Shown here piece after piece: positions 1 through 5,626 of a stretch of DNA of 5,626 nucleotides. The notes below the pieces were generated by a model that saw only the letters and a list, made by a program, of their open reading frames with translations, was not told the DNA's origin and made no database searches. The stretch spans positions 1-5,626 of the forward strand of contig CAIYXO010000273.1 in the NCBI GenBank assembly GCA_903930165.1, in the 5' to 3' direction. This DNA comes from an uncultured Verrucomicrobiota bacterium (GTDB taxonomy: Bacteria; Verrucomicrobiota; Verrucomicrobiia; Limisphaerales; UBA9464). Position 1 is the stretch's first letter; each line of letters starts with the position of its first letter. The position numbers and the translations under genes were made by a program.

Positions 1-782
1 AACTCGTAGGCGGCGCCGAAGTCGAGCGAGGTGGTCAGGCGGGAACGGAATCCGACGCCGACCGCCCCCTGCAGATGTCCGCTGGCGTTCGAGCTGCCGA
101 AGTTGATGACGTCGAACCCTTCGGAAGGCAGGCCGATGGCGTTGCCCTCGCTGACGGTGAGGAAGGAGTTGAAGGCGACGAACGGGATGAACCACTGGCT
201 GAGGTAGTAGTCGGCCATCGCGTTGAAGCGGAGGTTCGCGGTGTTCTCGTCGAAGTCGAACGGGACCGTGCCGCCGACGTTGCCGGTGACGTGGAAGTCG
301 CCGAAGCCCTTCATGGCCGAGACGAACAGGTCGGCCCGGCCCTTGCCGGTGCCCTGGAAGACCTCGCTGTTGCCCGTGGGCACCGTGACGGTGAAGCCCG
401 GGGTCACCAGGAACTGGTTGGCCTCGTCCTGGACAAGCGCGTACTTGAGGCCCGCGGCGAGGTCGTTCCAGCCATCCAGCTTTGCGCCGTTGTCGAGCTT
501 GATCTGGGTGTAGCCGTCCTTGGTGGCGATGAGGGCGAGGCGTTCGGTGACCGCATACCGCAGCTGGGCCGCGTAGACCTTCACGTCGCCGCCGACGCCG
601 AGCAACCCGCTGTCGAGGCGGTGGTAGGCGAAAAGCGGACGGACCTCGTTCTGGATGAGCGGGGTCTCGAAGTAGATGGGATTGGCGACCGGCGCGATGG
701 CCTTGTCGGTCCAGCCTTCCGCAAGCGCGGCTTGGCTCAGGGCGGCGGCTCCGACTGCGATACACAAGGATTTGGAATTCAT
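1..782 (-). CDS. Secreted outer-membrane beta-barrel-like protein, 3' end outside window
   Basis: The frame opens with ATG at 782-780 and stays open for 260 codons to the left edge, so the C-terminus is missing. Residues 1-21 form a typical signal peptide: a short basic start, a hydrophobic Ala/Leu core, and an A-L-A cleavage site before EGW. The rest is rich in alternating polar/hydrophobic strands with many aromatics, Gly and Asn (for example FQGTGKGRADLFVSAMKGFG and YYLSQWFIPFVAFNSF), which suggests an outer-membrane beta-barrel. The mature N-terminus carries NPIYFETPLIQNEVRPLFAY; I recall similar 'NP-YFE-P-I-EVRP' starts in uncharacterised barrel or 'transporter' proteins of Planctomycetes and Verrucomicrobia, but this is memory, not a search. 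There is no lipobox. No strong Shine-Dalgarno is visible; an AGGGTGG lies about 9 nt upstream of the ATG. It is transcribed divergently from the PF06439 gene. Substrate and function are unknown. The gene call is firm; the barrel call is moderate. Confidence 0.8.
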   Translation of the reverse strand, partial: MNSKSLCIAVGAAALSQAALAEGWTDKAIAPVANPIYFETPLIQNEVRPLFAYHRLDSGLLGVGGDVKVYAAQLRYAVTERLALIATKDGYTQIKLDNGAKLDGWNDLAAGLKYALVQDEANQFLVTPGFTVTVPTGNSEVFQGTGKGRADLFVSAMKGFGDFHVTGNVGGTVPFDFDENTANLRFNAMADYYLSQWFIPFVAFNSFLTVSEGNAIGLPSEGFDVINFGSSNASGHLQGAVGVGFRSRLTTSLDFGAAYE

Positions 783-946
783 GACGGGAGCCACCCTAGG
801 AACTCCGATATCGATGTGAGCCGCTGATATTGGCGGATTTTCCACCGGAATTGCCACGTTACGAGCCACCCGTGGAGCCTAAGAACGAAGACTCCGCCGG
901 GCCATCGGGGACTGGACTCGTCCGATCGCGACGGCATCCTGCCCGC
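783..946. promoter_or_regulatory. Divergent intergenic region, probable promoters for both flanking genes
   Basis: This 164-base gap separates two genes transcribed away from each other, so it should contain both promoters and 5' leaders. I see no convincing -35/-10 pair on either strand. The region contains an imperfect inverted repeat (805-833, listed separately), the palindrome CCTAGG at 795-800, and a short CCAC-CC-GTGG dyad at 866-875. No credible small gene is present. The promoter role is inferred from gene orientation alone. Confidence 0.4.
805..833. promoter_or_regulatory. Operator-like inverted repeat (CCGATATC / GATATTGG)
   Basis: The left arm CCGATATC (805-812) and right arm GATATTGG (826-833) are inverted copies with one mismatch in 8 (a G-T pair in RNA). 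The spacer is 13 nt, so arm centres are 21 bp apart, close to two helical turns, which fits a dimeric DNA-binding regulator. The site begins 23 bases upstream of the barrel gene's ATG (782) and ends 113 bases upstream of the PF06439 start (947). It could also be chance, because only 8 bases per arm are involved. No regulator gene is present in the window. Confidence 0.3.
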
Positions 947-1576
947 ATGACTCCCGTTCTCCGAACCACGCTTGCCACCTTGGGCGGACTGCTCGTCCTT
1001 TCCGCTTCCGCCGCGGATCCGAAGCCCCTGTTCGACGGACGGTCGCTGGACGGCTGGGAGGGGGACGCGAAGGTCTGGAGCGTGAAGGACGGCGAGATCG
1101 TCGGAGGAAGCCTCGAGAAGACCGTTCCCCAGAACGAGTTCCTCGCGAGCACCCGCAGCTACACCAACTTCGTCCTGAGGCTGAAGTTCCGTCTCGAAGG
1201 CTCCGAGGGCTTCGTGAACTCGGGCATGCAGATCCGCAGCCAGCGCATCCCGAACCACAACGAGATGATCGGCTACCAGGCCGACATCGGCGAAGGCTGG
1301 TACGGAGCGCTCTACGACGAGTCGCGACGGAACACGGTACTGGCCAAGCCCGACGAGGCCACGGTGAAGAAGGCGGTGAAGCCCGGACAGTGGAACGACT
1401 ACGAGATCCGAGCCGAAGGACCGCGGGTCGTGTTGAAGATCAACGGCGTCCAGACGGTGGACTACACCGAGAAGGATCCGAAGATCGTCCAGAGCGGGAA
1501 GCTGGGGCTGCAGATCCACGGCGGAGGCAAAGGCCTGATCCACGCCAAGGACATCACGATCGAGGAGCTTCCCTGA
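947..1576 (+). CDS. Secreted PF06439 (DUF1080, 3-keto-disaccharide hydrolase family) protein
   Basis: This 209-residue protein has a signal peptide (residues 1 to about 23: Arg6, then a hydrophobic LATLGGLLVLSASAA) followed by one PF06439 domain filling the rest. Visible hallmarks are LFDGRSLDGW (28-37), W44 with VKDGEIVGG (46-54), the strand YTNFVLRLKFRL (72-83), NSGMQIRSQR (91-100), GYQADIGEGWYGALYDESRR (109-128), WNDYEI (149-154), INGV (165-168), and the closing GKLGLQIHGGG and IHAKDITIEEL. The fold is a concanavalin-type beta-sandwich. The family is annotated as acting on 3-keto-glycosides, but many single-domain members are uncharacterised, so activity and substrate here are not established. 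I chose ATG 947 because a signal peptide starts directly there; an in-frame TTG at 830 would add 39 low-complexity residues before it. No Shine-Dalgarno is visible. The product is probably periplasmic or extracellular. The gene converges on flgL and is divergent from the barrel gene. Confidence 0.9.
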   Translation: MTPVLRTTLATLGGLLVLSASAADPKPLFDGRSLDGWEGDAKVWSVKDGEIVGGSLEKTVPQNEFLASTRSYTNFVLRLKFRLEGSEGFVNSGMQIRSQRIPNHNEMIGYQADIGEGWYGALYDESRRNTVLAKPDEATVKKAVKPGQWNDYEIRAEGPRVVLKINGVQTVDYTEKDPKIVQSGKLGLQIHGGGKGLIHAKDITIEELP

Positions 1577-1642
1577 ACGGCTGCCGCCGCATCCGCAGCG
1601 GCAAAGGCACGCAGGGGGCACGGACCTAAGCCGATTTCCGAA
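1577..1642. other. Convergent intergenic gap between PF06439 gene and flgL
   Basis: These 66 bases separate the converging stops. Apart from the hairpin at 1582-1603, nothing is recognised. There is no csrA or other small gene after flgL, although csrA follows flgL in many bacterial flagellar operons; the run ends here. Confidence 0.6.
1582..1603. terminator. GC-rich hairpin between converging genes, possible terminator
   Basis: The arms TGCCGCCGC (1582-1590) and GCAGCGGCA (1595-1603) pair over 9 positions with one C-A mismatch and an ATCC loop. The hairpin starts 5 bases after the PF06439 stop and lies in the 66-base gap before the flgL stop on the other strand, where a bidirectional terminator would be expected. 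No T-tract follows on either strand, so it is not a canonical intrinsic terminator. In GC-rich DNA such a stem can also arise by chance. Confidence 0.3.
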
Positions 1643-2578
1643 TCAGCGGATGTAGTCCAGCAGCGACATCGAGAGGATCTTGCCGCTGGTCTGGAGGGCC
1701 GCCTGGTAGGCGAGCTGGGTCTCGTTGAGCTTCACGAGAGTCTGGGCGAGATCGGCGTCGGCCTCGTTGGAGACCTGCGTCTCGATCGAGGTGGAGCGCG
1801 AGGAAGCCGCCGCGGTGGCCGCCTCCAACCGCGACTGCAACGTCGCGTTGGAGCTGAGCTGGATCAGCAGGTTGTCCGCGTCCTTCTGCAACGCCGGCCG
1901 GGTCGTGGCCGCGATGCCGGCGGTGTCGCCGGACAGGAGGCGGTTCTGCAGGTCGATCAGGTGGTTGAAGAAGTCGGCTCCGGTACGCGGGTCGGTGATG
2001 ATTCCCGGCGCCCCGCTTCCGGCGACGTTGGTTCCCACGGCGTTGGCCACCACGGTCTCGCCCTCGGAGATCTCCATCTGCGAGGTCTCGGTGTTGCCCC
2101 GGAACTCGACCCCGATGACGCGGCCGTCCGCGTCCTTGGTCAGGACGTAGGGCGCTTGGGCGGTCTTGGTGCCACCGAGCAACGCATCGCCCCGGTTGGT
2201 CGTGTTGGCGGCGCTGACCGCCTGCTCGATCAACTGCGTGACTTCCCGGCCCATCACCGACAGTTCCTGAGGCGAACGCGTGGCGTCGGCCTTGGTGGCG
2301 ATCTCGCCGGCCCGGTCGGAAACGCGGCTGAGTCCGCGGAGCACGCCGTAGGTGGCGGTCGTCAGCTCCTTCAAGCGGGTCACGTTCCGCTGGTACTGGC
2401 CGACCCGGGCCCCCTCGTCCTGGAGGTCCAGCACCCGTCGCATCGCGCCGGGATCGTCCTCGGGGTTGACGATCCTCTGTCCGGTTGATGCCTGGATCTG
2501 GTAGCGCATCTGCCGGGAGGCCAGGTCGCCGAGCGTGTCCACGAGCCGGTTGGAGAAGGCGTTGAAGGAGACTCTCAT
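1643..2578 (-). CDS. flgL: Flagellar hook-associated protein 3 (FlgL)
   Basis: FlgL is an exported structural protein forming the outer of the two rings joining hook to filament, next to flagellin. The 311-residue length matches the family (Salmonella FlgL is about 317). The N-terminal flagellin-like region starts MRVSFNAFSNRL and carries the conserved STGQRIVNPEDDPGAMRRVL (31-50), the equivalent of the 'SSGKRI--PSDDP' motif. The C-terminal flagellin-like helix spans residues 272-311 (EADADLAQTLVKLNETQLAY, ending SLLDYIR), the usual FlgL ending. The central part (about 140-230) is variable. It lacks a signal peptide, as expected for type III export. It is the last gene of the run, 16 nt after flgK, with no clear Shine-Dalgarno (the sequence before ATG is CACTGAAACCGC), so translation may depend on coupling to flgK. 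Flagellin is the main alternative, but position next to flgK and the SLLDYI ending favour FlgL. Confidence 0.94.
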   Translation of the reverse strand: MRVSFNAFSNRLVDTLGDLASRQMRYQIQASTGQRIVNPEDDPGAMRRVLDLQDEGARVGQYQRNVTRLKELTTATYGVLRGLSRVSDRAGEIATKADATRSPQELSVMGREVTQLIEQAVSAANTTNRGDALLGGTKTAQAPYVLTKDADGRVIGVEFRGNTETSQMEISEGETVVANAVGTNVAGSGAPGIITDPRTGADFFNHLIDLQNRLLSGDTAGIAATTRPALQKDADNLLIQLSSNATLQSRLEAATAAASSRSTSIETQVSNEADADLAQTLVKLNETQLAYQAALQTSGKILSMSLLDYIR

Positions 2579-2594
2579 GCGGTTTCAGTGTTGC

Positions 2595-4025
2595 TCACCG
2601 TTTCAGGCCGAGGGTGATCTCGAGCATCTCGTCGACGGTGGTGATGAGCTTGGCGCTGGCCTGGTAGGCGCGCTGGAAGCGGGTCAGGTCGGTCATCTCC
2701 TCGTCCACCGAGACGCCGCTGACCGACTCCCGCTGGGACGAGAGCATCGAGGAGACGGCATCGTGGTCGGAGATCTGGCGGTTCACCGAGGAGAGGGCCT
2801 CTCCGATGTCGGAGATGCCCTGGCTGTAGCGTCCGGCGAGGGTCTGTCCGCCGAGCGAGGCGATGGGCTTGGTCCCAAGCTGGGCGAGCCGGAGCGCCAC
2901 GGCGTTGTTGCCCGCGGCGGAGGGGTCGGCCGACGCCTGGAGCTGGCGGGGATTGGAAGCCAGGTCCGGGTTGACCCGGATGTCCGAGGCGGAGGTGCCC
3001 AGGAAGAACGGTTGCCCGGTGGTGCCATCGAGACCGAATCCGGACGAATGGATCGCGTTCACCTCCGACACGAGGTTCGAAGCGATGCCGCGAATGGCGT
3101 TGCGAAGCTCCTGGAGGGCCCCGTCCCGCGAGTCGAGCGTCCCATGGAGACGTCCGCCGGTGATGGCGAGGGCGTCGGCCGTGCCGCTCGCGCGGATCTG
3201 GAGGCGACCGTCGCCGGGATCGAAGGTCTCCAGCTGGGTCGGGGTCTCGGAATCGTTGACGAAAAGAACGCCGCCGATGGCGATGTCGACCGTGCCGCCG
3301 GGCTGTTCGACGGGGTCGAACTGGACGATGCGACCGAGTTCCTCGAGCTTGGCCTGGCGCTGGTCGCGGAGGTCGTTGGCCGTGCCCATGCCCCCGCCCT
3401 CGATCCGGGAGATCTGGGAGTTCAGCGAGGCGACCTCGGCCATCAGGCCGTTGGCGGACCGCGCGTCGAGGGTGAGGGTCTGGTTGAGCTGCGTGTCGAG
3501 GGTGCCCAGGCCCGAGTCGAGCTGGTTGAACTGGACCGCAAGCTCCGAAGCCCGGCTGAGGGCGATGTGGCGTTCGGTCAGCGAGGTCGGGTTGGTGGAG
3601 AGGGACTGGAAGGCGTTGAAGAGGTCGGCGAGCCCCGCTGCGATCTGCCGGCCGCCGCCGACGCCGTTGGAGGCGGTCGAGGCCTCGGTGCCGGAAGCGA
3701 GCCGGTCCAGCTGCTGGCCCAGACGCGATTGGGCGTACTGCAGGGCGCTCTGCTGGGCCTCAAGCGAGCCGCCCACGCTTCCCTCGACCACGATCTGCGA
3801 GTCGAGAAGCTGGCTGCGGATCTGCTGGATGCCCGACACCTCGGCCCCGGTTCCGACGGGGCCGTACTGCCCCATCACCTCCGCGGTCGAGCGGATGGAG
3901 ACCCTCTGGCGCGAGTACGCGGGATTGCTGGCGTTCGCCAGGTTGTGTCCCGCGACCTCGACGCCCTGTCTCTGGGTCGCGAGACCCCGGGTGCCGAGCT
4001 GCAGTGTGCCGAAGAGTCCAAGCAT
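2595..4025 (-). CDS. flgK: Flagellar hook-associated protein 1 (FlgK)
   Basis: FlgK forms the hook-proximal ring of the hook-filament junction after export through the flagellar type III apparatus. Residues about 4-45 hold the rod/hook family N-terminal motif (GLATQRQGVEVAGHNLANAS then NPAYSRQRV). Residues about 131-170 show the FlgK-specific helical region GLADLFNAFQSLSTNP with LTERHIALSRASELAVQFNQ. The C-terminus (444-476, LTRFQRAYQASAKLITTVDE then MLEITLGL) is the Flg_bbr_C end used for coiled packing with the N-terminus. At 476 residues it is shorter than the Salmonella protein (about 553), presumably from a smaller variable middle domain; both termini are intact. A GAGG Shine-Dalgarno (4033-4036) sits 7 nt before the ATG, the only good one in the run. 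It lies 15 nt after flgN, its likely chaperone gene, and 16 nt before flgL. Confidence 0.96.
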   Translation of the reverse strand: MLGLFGTLQLGTRGLATQRQGVEVAGHNLANASNPAYSRQRVSIRSTAEVMGQYGPVGTGAEVSGIQQIRSQLLDSQIVVEGSVGGSLEAQQSALQYAQSRLGQQLDRLASGTEASTASNGVGGGRQIAAGLADLFNAFQSLSTNPTSLTERHIALSRASELAVQFNQLDSGLGTLDTQLNQTLTLDARSANGLMAEVASLNSQISRIEGGGMGTANDLRDQRQAKLEELGRIVQFDPVEQPGGTVDIAIGGVLFVNDSETPTQLETFDPGDGRLQIRASGTADALAITGGRLHGTLDSRDGALQELRNAIRGIASNLVSEVNAIHSSGFGLDGTTGQPFFLGTSASDIRVNPDLASNPRQLQASADPSAAGNNAVALRLAQLGTKPIASLGGQTLAGRYSQGISDIGEALSSVNRQISDHDAVSSMLSSQRESVSGVSVDEEMTDLTRFQRAYQASAKLITTVDEMLEITLGLKR

Positions 4026-4032
4026 GGCGGGG

Positions 4033-4036
4033 CCTC
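4033..4036 (-). promoter_or_regulatory. Shine-Dalgarno site of flgK (GAGG)
   Basis: On the minus strand GAGG lies 7 nt upstream of the flgK ATG at 4025. It supports that start. It stands out because flgJ, flgN and flgL lack a comparable site. Confidence 0.55.
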
Positions 4037-4040
4037 GGTT

Positions 4041-4538
4041 TCAGCCGACCGCTTCGTACATCGAACGGGGCGTTCCCCCGGTCGCCAAAAGGGCGCCGTC
4101 ACCGGCGTAGGTCGGGGTCGCCTTCACGGAGAAGAGGTTCCCGAGGAGCCGCTGCATCAGGTCGACCGTGCGGGTCAGCAGGAGGTGGTTCTGGCGCGAA
4201 CGGTTCCTCACGCGGTCGAGCAACGCGTTGTTCTCCTCGACGAGCGCCTGGATCAGGGGCCGGTACTCGCCGGGCAGGCAGGGCAGGATCTCCCCGAAGG
4301 AGGCCTCCGGCGCGAGACCGAGCGTCCGGGCCAGCTCGGCACGGACCAGGTCGCGGCGGCGGCGGGCCGTCTCGAGCAGGGCGGCCTGCTGCTCGATGGA
4401 CGACGCGCCGTCGAGGACCCCGGCGGAGTCGCGGCGGAGGACAGTCTCCTGCTGGTGGTCGAGCCGGGCGAGCATCTCGCCATACTGCTCGAGTTCATGA
4501 CGGAGAGCCTCGATGAGTCTCTGGATGGATTCTTTCAC
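4041..4538 (-). CDS. flgN: FlgN-family flagellar export chaperone
   Basis: FlgN is a cytosolic chaperone that binds the C-terminal helices of FlgK and FlgL and delivers them to the flagellar export gate. This 165-residue protein looks almost wholly helical and coiled: residues 1-70 are rich in Glu, Leu, Arg and Gln (LIEALRHELEQYGEMLARLD), and residues 91-135 form a second long helix containing EENNALLDRVRNRSRQN. A less ordered tail (TPTYAGDGALL at 141-151) is common in FlgN proteins. Length is in the usual 140-165 range. Sequence identity in this family is low, so the call leans on helical character and position directly before flgK. The start is GTG at 4538-4536, overlapping the flgJ stop in a GTGA (4 nt), which indicates translational coupling; no Shine-Dalgarno is visible. 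An alternative would be another small flagellar chaperone of the FliT type, but the location favours FlgN. Confidence 0.82.
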   Translation of the reverse strand: MKESIQRLIEALRHELEQYGEMLARLDHQQETVLRRDSAGVLDGASSIEQQAALLETARRRRDLVRAELARTLGLAPEASFGEILPCLPGEYRPLIQALVEENNALLDRVRNRSRQNHLLLTRTVDLMQRLLGNLFSVKATPTYAGDGALLATGGTPRSMYEAVG

Positions 4539-4879
4539 GGCTTGAGGGTGGCGCGGACGGCGTCCGCGGACGGGTGGGAGGAGTTCCTGCGCAAGGTGGT
4601 TTCAAGATAGCGGGCCAGACCGACGGAACCGCTCCGTGAGATCTGGTCCGCCATCTTCTCGGTCTTGAGATCGTTGATGATGTCGTCGCCCGGCGACTTC
4701 CCGAACAGGGGCTTCGCCAGCAGCGGCTTCTGGGCCGAGGTGAGCAGCTGCCGGAGCAGCACCGCCTCGAACTGCTGTGTCGACTCGCGCAGCTTCGCGG
4801 ACTGCGCGTCGGTCCGGGCGCCCGCGGCGGCGGAACCCGCGTGCGCGGCCGGTGAAGTCCGGATGGAGGTGGGGTTCAT
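4535..4879 (-). CDS. flgJ: FlgJ-type rod-binding protein, single domain, no muramidase
   Basis: This 114-residue protein matches the rod-binding domain (PF10135) found at the N-terminus of enterobacterial FlgJ, which helps cap and assemble the flagellar rod in the periplasm. Core signature at residues 30-95: KLRESTQQFEAVLLRQLLTS, then GDDIINDLKTEKMADQIS and SGSVGLARYL. Enteric FlgJ is about 313-316 residues and adds a C-terminal peptidoglycan hydrolase domain; that domain is absent here, and the gene ends in a short basic/polar tail rather than a broken frame, so this is the natural single-domain form known in many bacteria. Residues 1-28 are Ala/Ser/Thr-rich and probably disordered; there is no signal peptide, which fits type III export. 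The ATG is 2 nt after the flgI stop and the TGA overlaps the flgN GTG, so all three are likely coupled. Confidence 0.88.
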   Translation of the reverse strand: MNPTSIRTSPAAHAGSAAAGARTDAQSAKLRESTQQFEAVLLRQLLTSAQKPLLAKPLFGKSPGDDIINDLKTEKMADQISRSGSVGLARYLETTLRRNSSHPSADAVRATLKP

Positions 4880-4881
4880 GG

Positions 4882-5626
4882 TCAGCGGAGGATCAGTTCG
4901 GCCTGGAGGGCGCCCGCCTGCTTCATGGAGCCGAAGATCGCCATCATGTCGCGGGGGGTGACGCCGATGGCATTGAGCCCGGCCGCCACCCTGTCGATGG
5001 TCGGCAGGTCGTTGAGCGTGATCATGGTCCCCTTGCGCTCGTTGACCTTGGTGTCGGCGCGGGGTGTCACCGAGGTCTCGCCGGTCTGGCTGAGGCTGTT
5101 GGGCTGGGAGACGTCGAAGGTGTTGGCGATGGTGATGGTGAGGTCGCCGTGCGAGACCGCGCAGCTGGTGATCTTCACCTGGGAGGTCGCGACGATCGTA
5201 CCGGTCCGCTCGTTGATGACGATGCGGGCGGCCGCGTCGGGCGAGACCTCGATGTCCTCGATGCGGGAGACGAAGTCCACCGAGGCCTCCTCGAGGCCCT
5301 CGGGGATGCGGACCTTGACCGAGGTCGAATCGATGGCGCGGGCGCTGTCCTTGAAGCGTTCGTTGATCGCCTGGGCGAGGCGGGCGGCCGAGGTGAAGTC
5401 GGGGTCGCGGAGCAGCAGCTCGAGCTCGCGGTTCTCGACGATCTGGGTCGGCATCTCGGCCTCCACAAGGGCGCCCCCGCTGATGGTGGCGACGGTGGGG
5501 TGGTTCTTCTGGACGCTGGCGGAGTTGTTGCCGCCGATGAAGCCGCCCACGGCGAGCGGTCCCTGGGCGAGCGCGTAGACCTTGCGGTCGACGCCGAAGA
5601 GCGGCGTCTGGATGAGCACGCCACCC
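4882..5626 (-). CDS. flgI: Flagellar P-ring protein FlgI, 5' end outside window
   Basis: FlgI polymerises into the P ring, the periplasmic bushing around the rod at the peptidoglycan layer. The visible part is the C-terminal 247 residues, roughly two thirds of the usual length (about 365 residues); the signal peptide and N-terminal third lie beyond the right edge. The frame continues upstream of GTG 5619 with GGT GGC, giving GGVLIQTPLFGVDRKVYALA, which matches the internal FlgI stretch 'GGTLLMTPLKG--QVYALAQG', so that GTG is an internal Val, not the start. Other hallmarks are AQGPLAVGGF, EMPTQ, VVINERTGTIV-like RIVINERTGTIVA, SCAVSHGDLTITI (the enteric protein has a similar SCAV-GNL segment), VSQPNSLS, and the ending NAIGVTPRDMMAIF with GALQAELIL. 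It heads the visible operon; flgJ starts 2 nt after its stop. The operon promoter is not in the window. Confidence 0.96.
   Translation of the reverse strand, partial: GGVLIQTPLFGVDRKVYALAQGPLAVGGFIGGNNSASVQKNHPTVATISGGALVEAEMPTQIVENRELELLLRDPDFTSAARLAQAINERFKDSARAIDSTSVKVRIPEGLEEASVDFVSRIEDIEVSPDAAARIVINERTGTIVATSQVKITSCAVSHGDLTITIANTFDVSQPNSLSQTGETSVTPRADTKVNERKGTMITLNDLPTIDRVAAGLNAIGVTPRDMMAIFGSMKQAGALQAELILR

Noticed and set aside
75..827. 250-codon plus-strand frame opposite the barrel gene
   Set aside because: It is in exact codon register with the minus-strand gene, has the Gly/Val/Glu/Asp-rich composition of an antisense shadow, and no domain. The minus frame has a signal peptide and barrel-like strands.
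851..885. TTGCCA (851-856) as a -35 box for the PF06439 gene
   Set aside because: No acceptable -10 element lies at 16-18 nt; the nearest AT-rich candidate is too far away, so I did not call a promoter.
830..946. Upstream TTG start for the PF06439 protein
   Set aside because: It would place 39 Pro/Arg/Glu-rich residues before a well-formed signal peptide. ATG 947 begins directly at that signal peptide.
779..1621. 280-codon minus-strand frame opposite the PF06439 gene
   Set aside because: It is codon-aligned antisense to an unmistakable PF06439 protein, and its own product shows no recognisable domain.
1961..2488. 175-codon plus-strand frame within flgL
   Set aside because: Antisense to a clear FlgL with Gly/Val/Arg/Asp-rich composition and no domain.
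2863..4110. 415-codon plus-strand frame within flgK
   Set aside because: Ser/Arg/Pro-rich translation typical of an out-of-register shadow in GC-rich DNA; flgK explains the stretch fully.
5617..5619. GTG as the start of FlgI
   Set aside because: The frame continues upstream to the window edge and the residues match the interior of FlgI, so this is an internal valine of a gene cut by the window.

Overview
This is a GC-rich bacterial window. It holds the 3' end of a flagellar operon on the minus strand and, to its left, a divergent pair of genes for exported proteins. The organism is Gram-negative: it has a P-ring protein (FlgI), which occurs with an outer membrane and peptidoglycan layer, and a probable outer-membrane beta-barrel. 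The secreted PF06439 (DUF1080) single-domain protein belongs to a family greatly expanded in the Planctomycetes-Verrucomicrobia group. Together with the barrel's N-terminal pattern and the near absence of Shine-Dalgarno sequences, this makes a flagellated verrucomicrobial or related bacterium my best guess. That is an inference from memory, not a measured assignment.

Layout. Positions 1-782 (minus) encode a secreted beta-barrel-like protein whose 3' end lies outside the window; it is easy to miss because no stop codon closes the frame. Positions 783-946 are the divergent intergenic region, which contains an operator-like inverted repeat. Positions 947-1576 (plus) encode the PF06439 protein. 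Positions 1577-1642 separate two converging genes and hold a GC-rich hairpin. From 1643 to the right edge the minus strand is one tight gene run, read right to left: flgI (5' end missing), flgJ-like rod-binding protein, flgN-like chaperone, flgK, flgL. Gaps are +2, -4, 15 and 16 nt, so this is almost certainly one transcription unit whose promoter lies beyond the right edge.

How the genes fit together. FlgI forms the P ring around the distal rod. The FlgJ-type protein assists rod assembly. FlgN is the export chaperone for FlgK and FlgL, which form the two-layer hook-filament junction on which the flagellin filament is built. The order follows late flagellar assembly. Two points differ from the commonest arrangement: no flgM lies between flgJ and flgN (they overlap by 4 nt), and FlgJ lacks the C-terminal muramidase domain.

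I found no tRNA, rRNA, CRISPR array, insertion sequence or clear sign of a novel system. The long open frames opposite the real genes are explained by codon bias. The most interesting points are the missing flgM, the operator-like repeat, and the unknown role of the barrel/PF06439 pair.
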